Source: Candidatus Scalindua sp. SCAELEC01
GTDB lineage: Bacteria; Planctomycetota; Brocadiia; Brocadiales; Scalinduaceae
DNA length: 35,673 nt
NCBI GenBank assembly: GCA_004282745.1
Contig: SHMT01000039.1
Coordinates: forward strand, 1 to 35,673
Reading direction: 5' to 3'
Under the pieces are notes generated by a model. That model did no database searches. It saw nothing but the letters and a program-made list of their open reading frames with translations, and was not told the origin of the DNA. Positions 35,515 to 35,673 of the stretch are shown here, piece after piece (within the stretch, counting starts at the first letter, position 1; each line of letters begins with the position of its first letter). A program made the position numbers and the translations under genes.

Positions 35515-35673
35515 AATTCTCCGTAAAGTCTGGTAGAAACTCTCTTTTGATTTCACCAGAACAACCTCAATTTCAGTTTTTTCCTCAAGAATCCTATAGG
35601 CAATGCGATATTGTGTCTCGCTATGCTTGAAGTGATAAGACCTGATACCTTTCAAAACGCCCTTCAATTCCTC
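35506..35673 (-). CDS. RelE/ParE-type toxin, partial at window end
   Basis: The last about 55 residues of a small toxin: ELKGVLKGIRSYHFKHSETQ, then YRIAYRILEEKTEIEVVLVK and ESFYQTLRRIMK, stop at 35506-35508. The SETQYRIAYRI strand and LRRIMK tail match RelE/ParE proteins. The 5' end lies beyond the window, so completeness is unknown. Such toxins cleave mRNA at the ribosome or inhibit gyrase. An antitoxin would be upstream or is the short frame following it. Confidence 0.75.
   Translation of the reverse strand, partial: EELKGVLKGIRSYHFKHSETQYRIAYRILEEKTEIEVVLVKSKESFYQTLRRIMK

Overview
The window reads as a 30-kb surface-polysaccharide (O-antigen / exopolysaccharide-type) biosynthesis locus, almost entirely on the minus strand, from an environmental Gram-negative-type bacterium. 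Modest GC with a GC-richer patch at about 27-28 kb, many decayed toxin-antitoxin and IS remnants, recurrent low-complexity spacers (cactttagtcacttt, cacgaag...), GxxExxY, DUF433/DUF5615 and ISAzo13/IS200/ISL3 elements together suggest a repeat-rich genome such as a Planctomycetota/Brocadiales (anammox-like) organism. That placement is an inference without a marker gene.

Layout in transcription order (right to left). (1) Right edge: partial RelE-like toxin, an unrecognised short frame, a C-terminal scrap of GDP-L-fucose synthase, and palindromic repeats. (2) Tight operon 34.7-26.0 kb: Wzx-type flippase, two pol-beta-type nucleotidyltransferase-fold proteins, GT4, DUF268 protein, SAM methyltransferase, polytopic membrane protein (polymerase or GT39-like), GT11 fucosyltransferase. 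(3) Mobile island 26.0-22.3 kb: intact IS200/IS605 tnpA, a degraded ISAzo13-type element, and an older HTH transposase gene interrupted by a second, nonsense-inactivated IS200-like element. (4) Operon 21.75-15.5 kb: AsnB-type amidotransferase, a deleted GT4 remnant, CgeB-like GT, GT4, methyltransferase, GT4. (5) A MITE-like 253-bp segment, then wbuX-hisH-hisF, the trio that makes acetamidino (amidine) sugars. (6) A 5' remnant of the bi-domain oxidoreductase, a decaying vapBC module, then the full-length bi-domain oxidoreductase, GxxExxY protein, heparinase II/III-like protein and a WbuB-like GT4. (7) ydcF-wecB, followed by a second, partial copy of the same block (5' scrap of wecB plus a whole ydcF) wedged between a HEPN remnant and a DUF5647 gene. 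(8) Left edge on the plus strand: DUF433/DUF5615 toxin-antitoxin pair and the 3' end of an ISL3-type transposase.

Together the genes could make nucleotide-activated amino sugars (WecB; amidination by WbuX/HisH/HisF), assemble a repeat unit with at least six glycosyltransferases including a fucosyltransferase, decorate it (two methyltransferases, possibly NTase-fold enzymes and the AsnB-type amidotransferase), flip and polymerise it (Wzx and the membrane protein), and trim or modify it (heparinase-like protein). No initiating phosphoglycosyltransferase, Wzz or outer-membrane exporter is visible, so the locus continues outside or relies on other genes.

The most unusual features are evolutionary: two partial duplications inside the locus (ydcF/wecB and the oxidoreductase 5' end), several glycan genes reduced to scraps (GT4, fcl, wecB), nested IS insertions, repeated TGG-to-TGA nonsense changes confined to decaying genes, and a pair of NTase-fold proteins of unknown role in the flippase operon.
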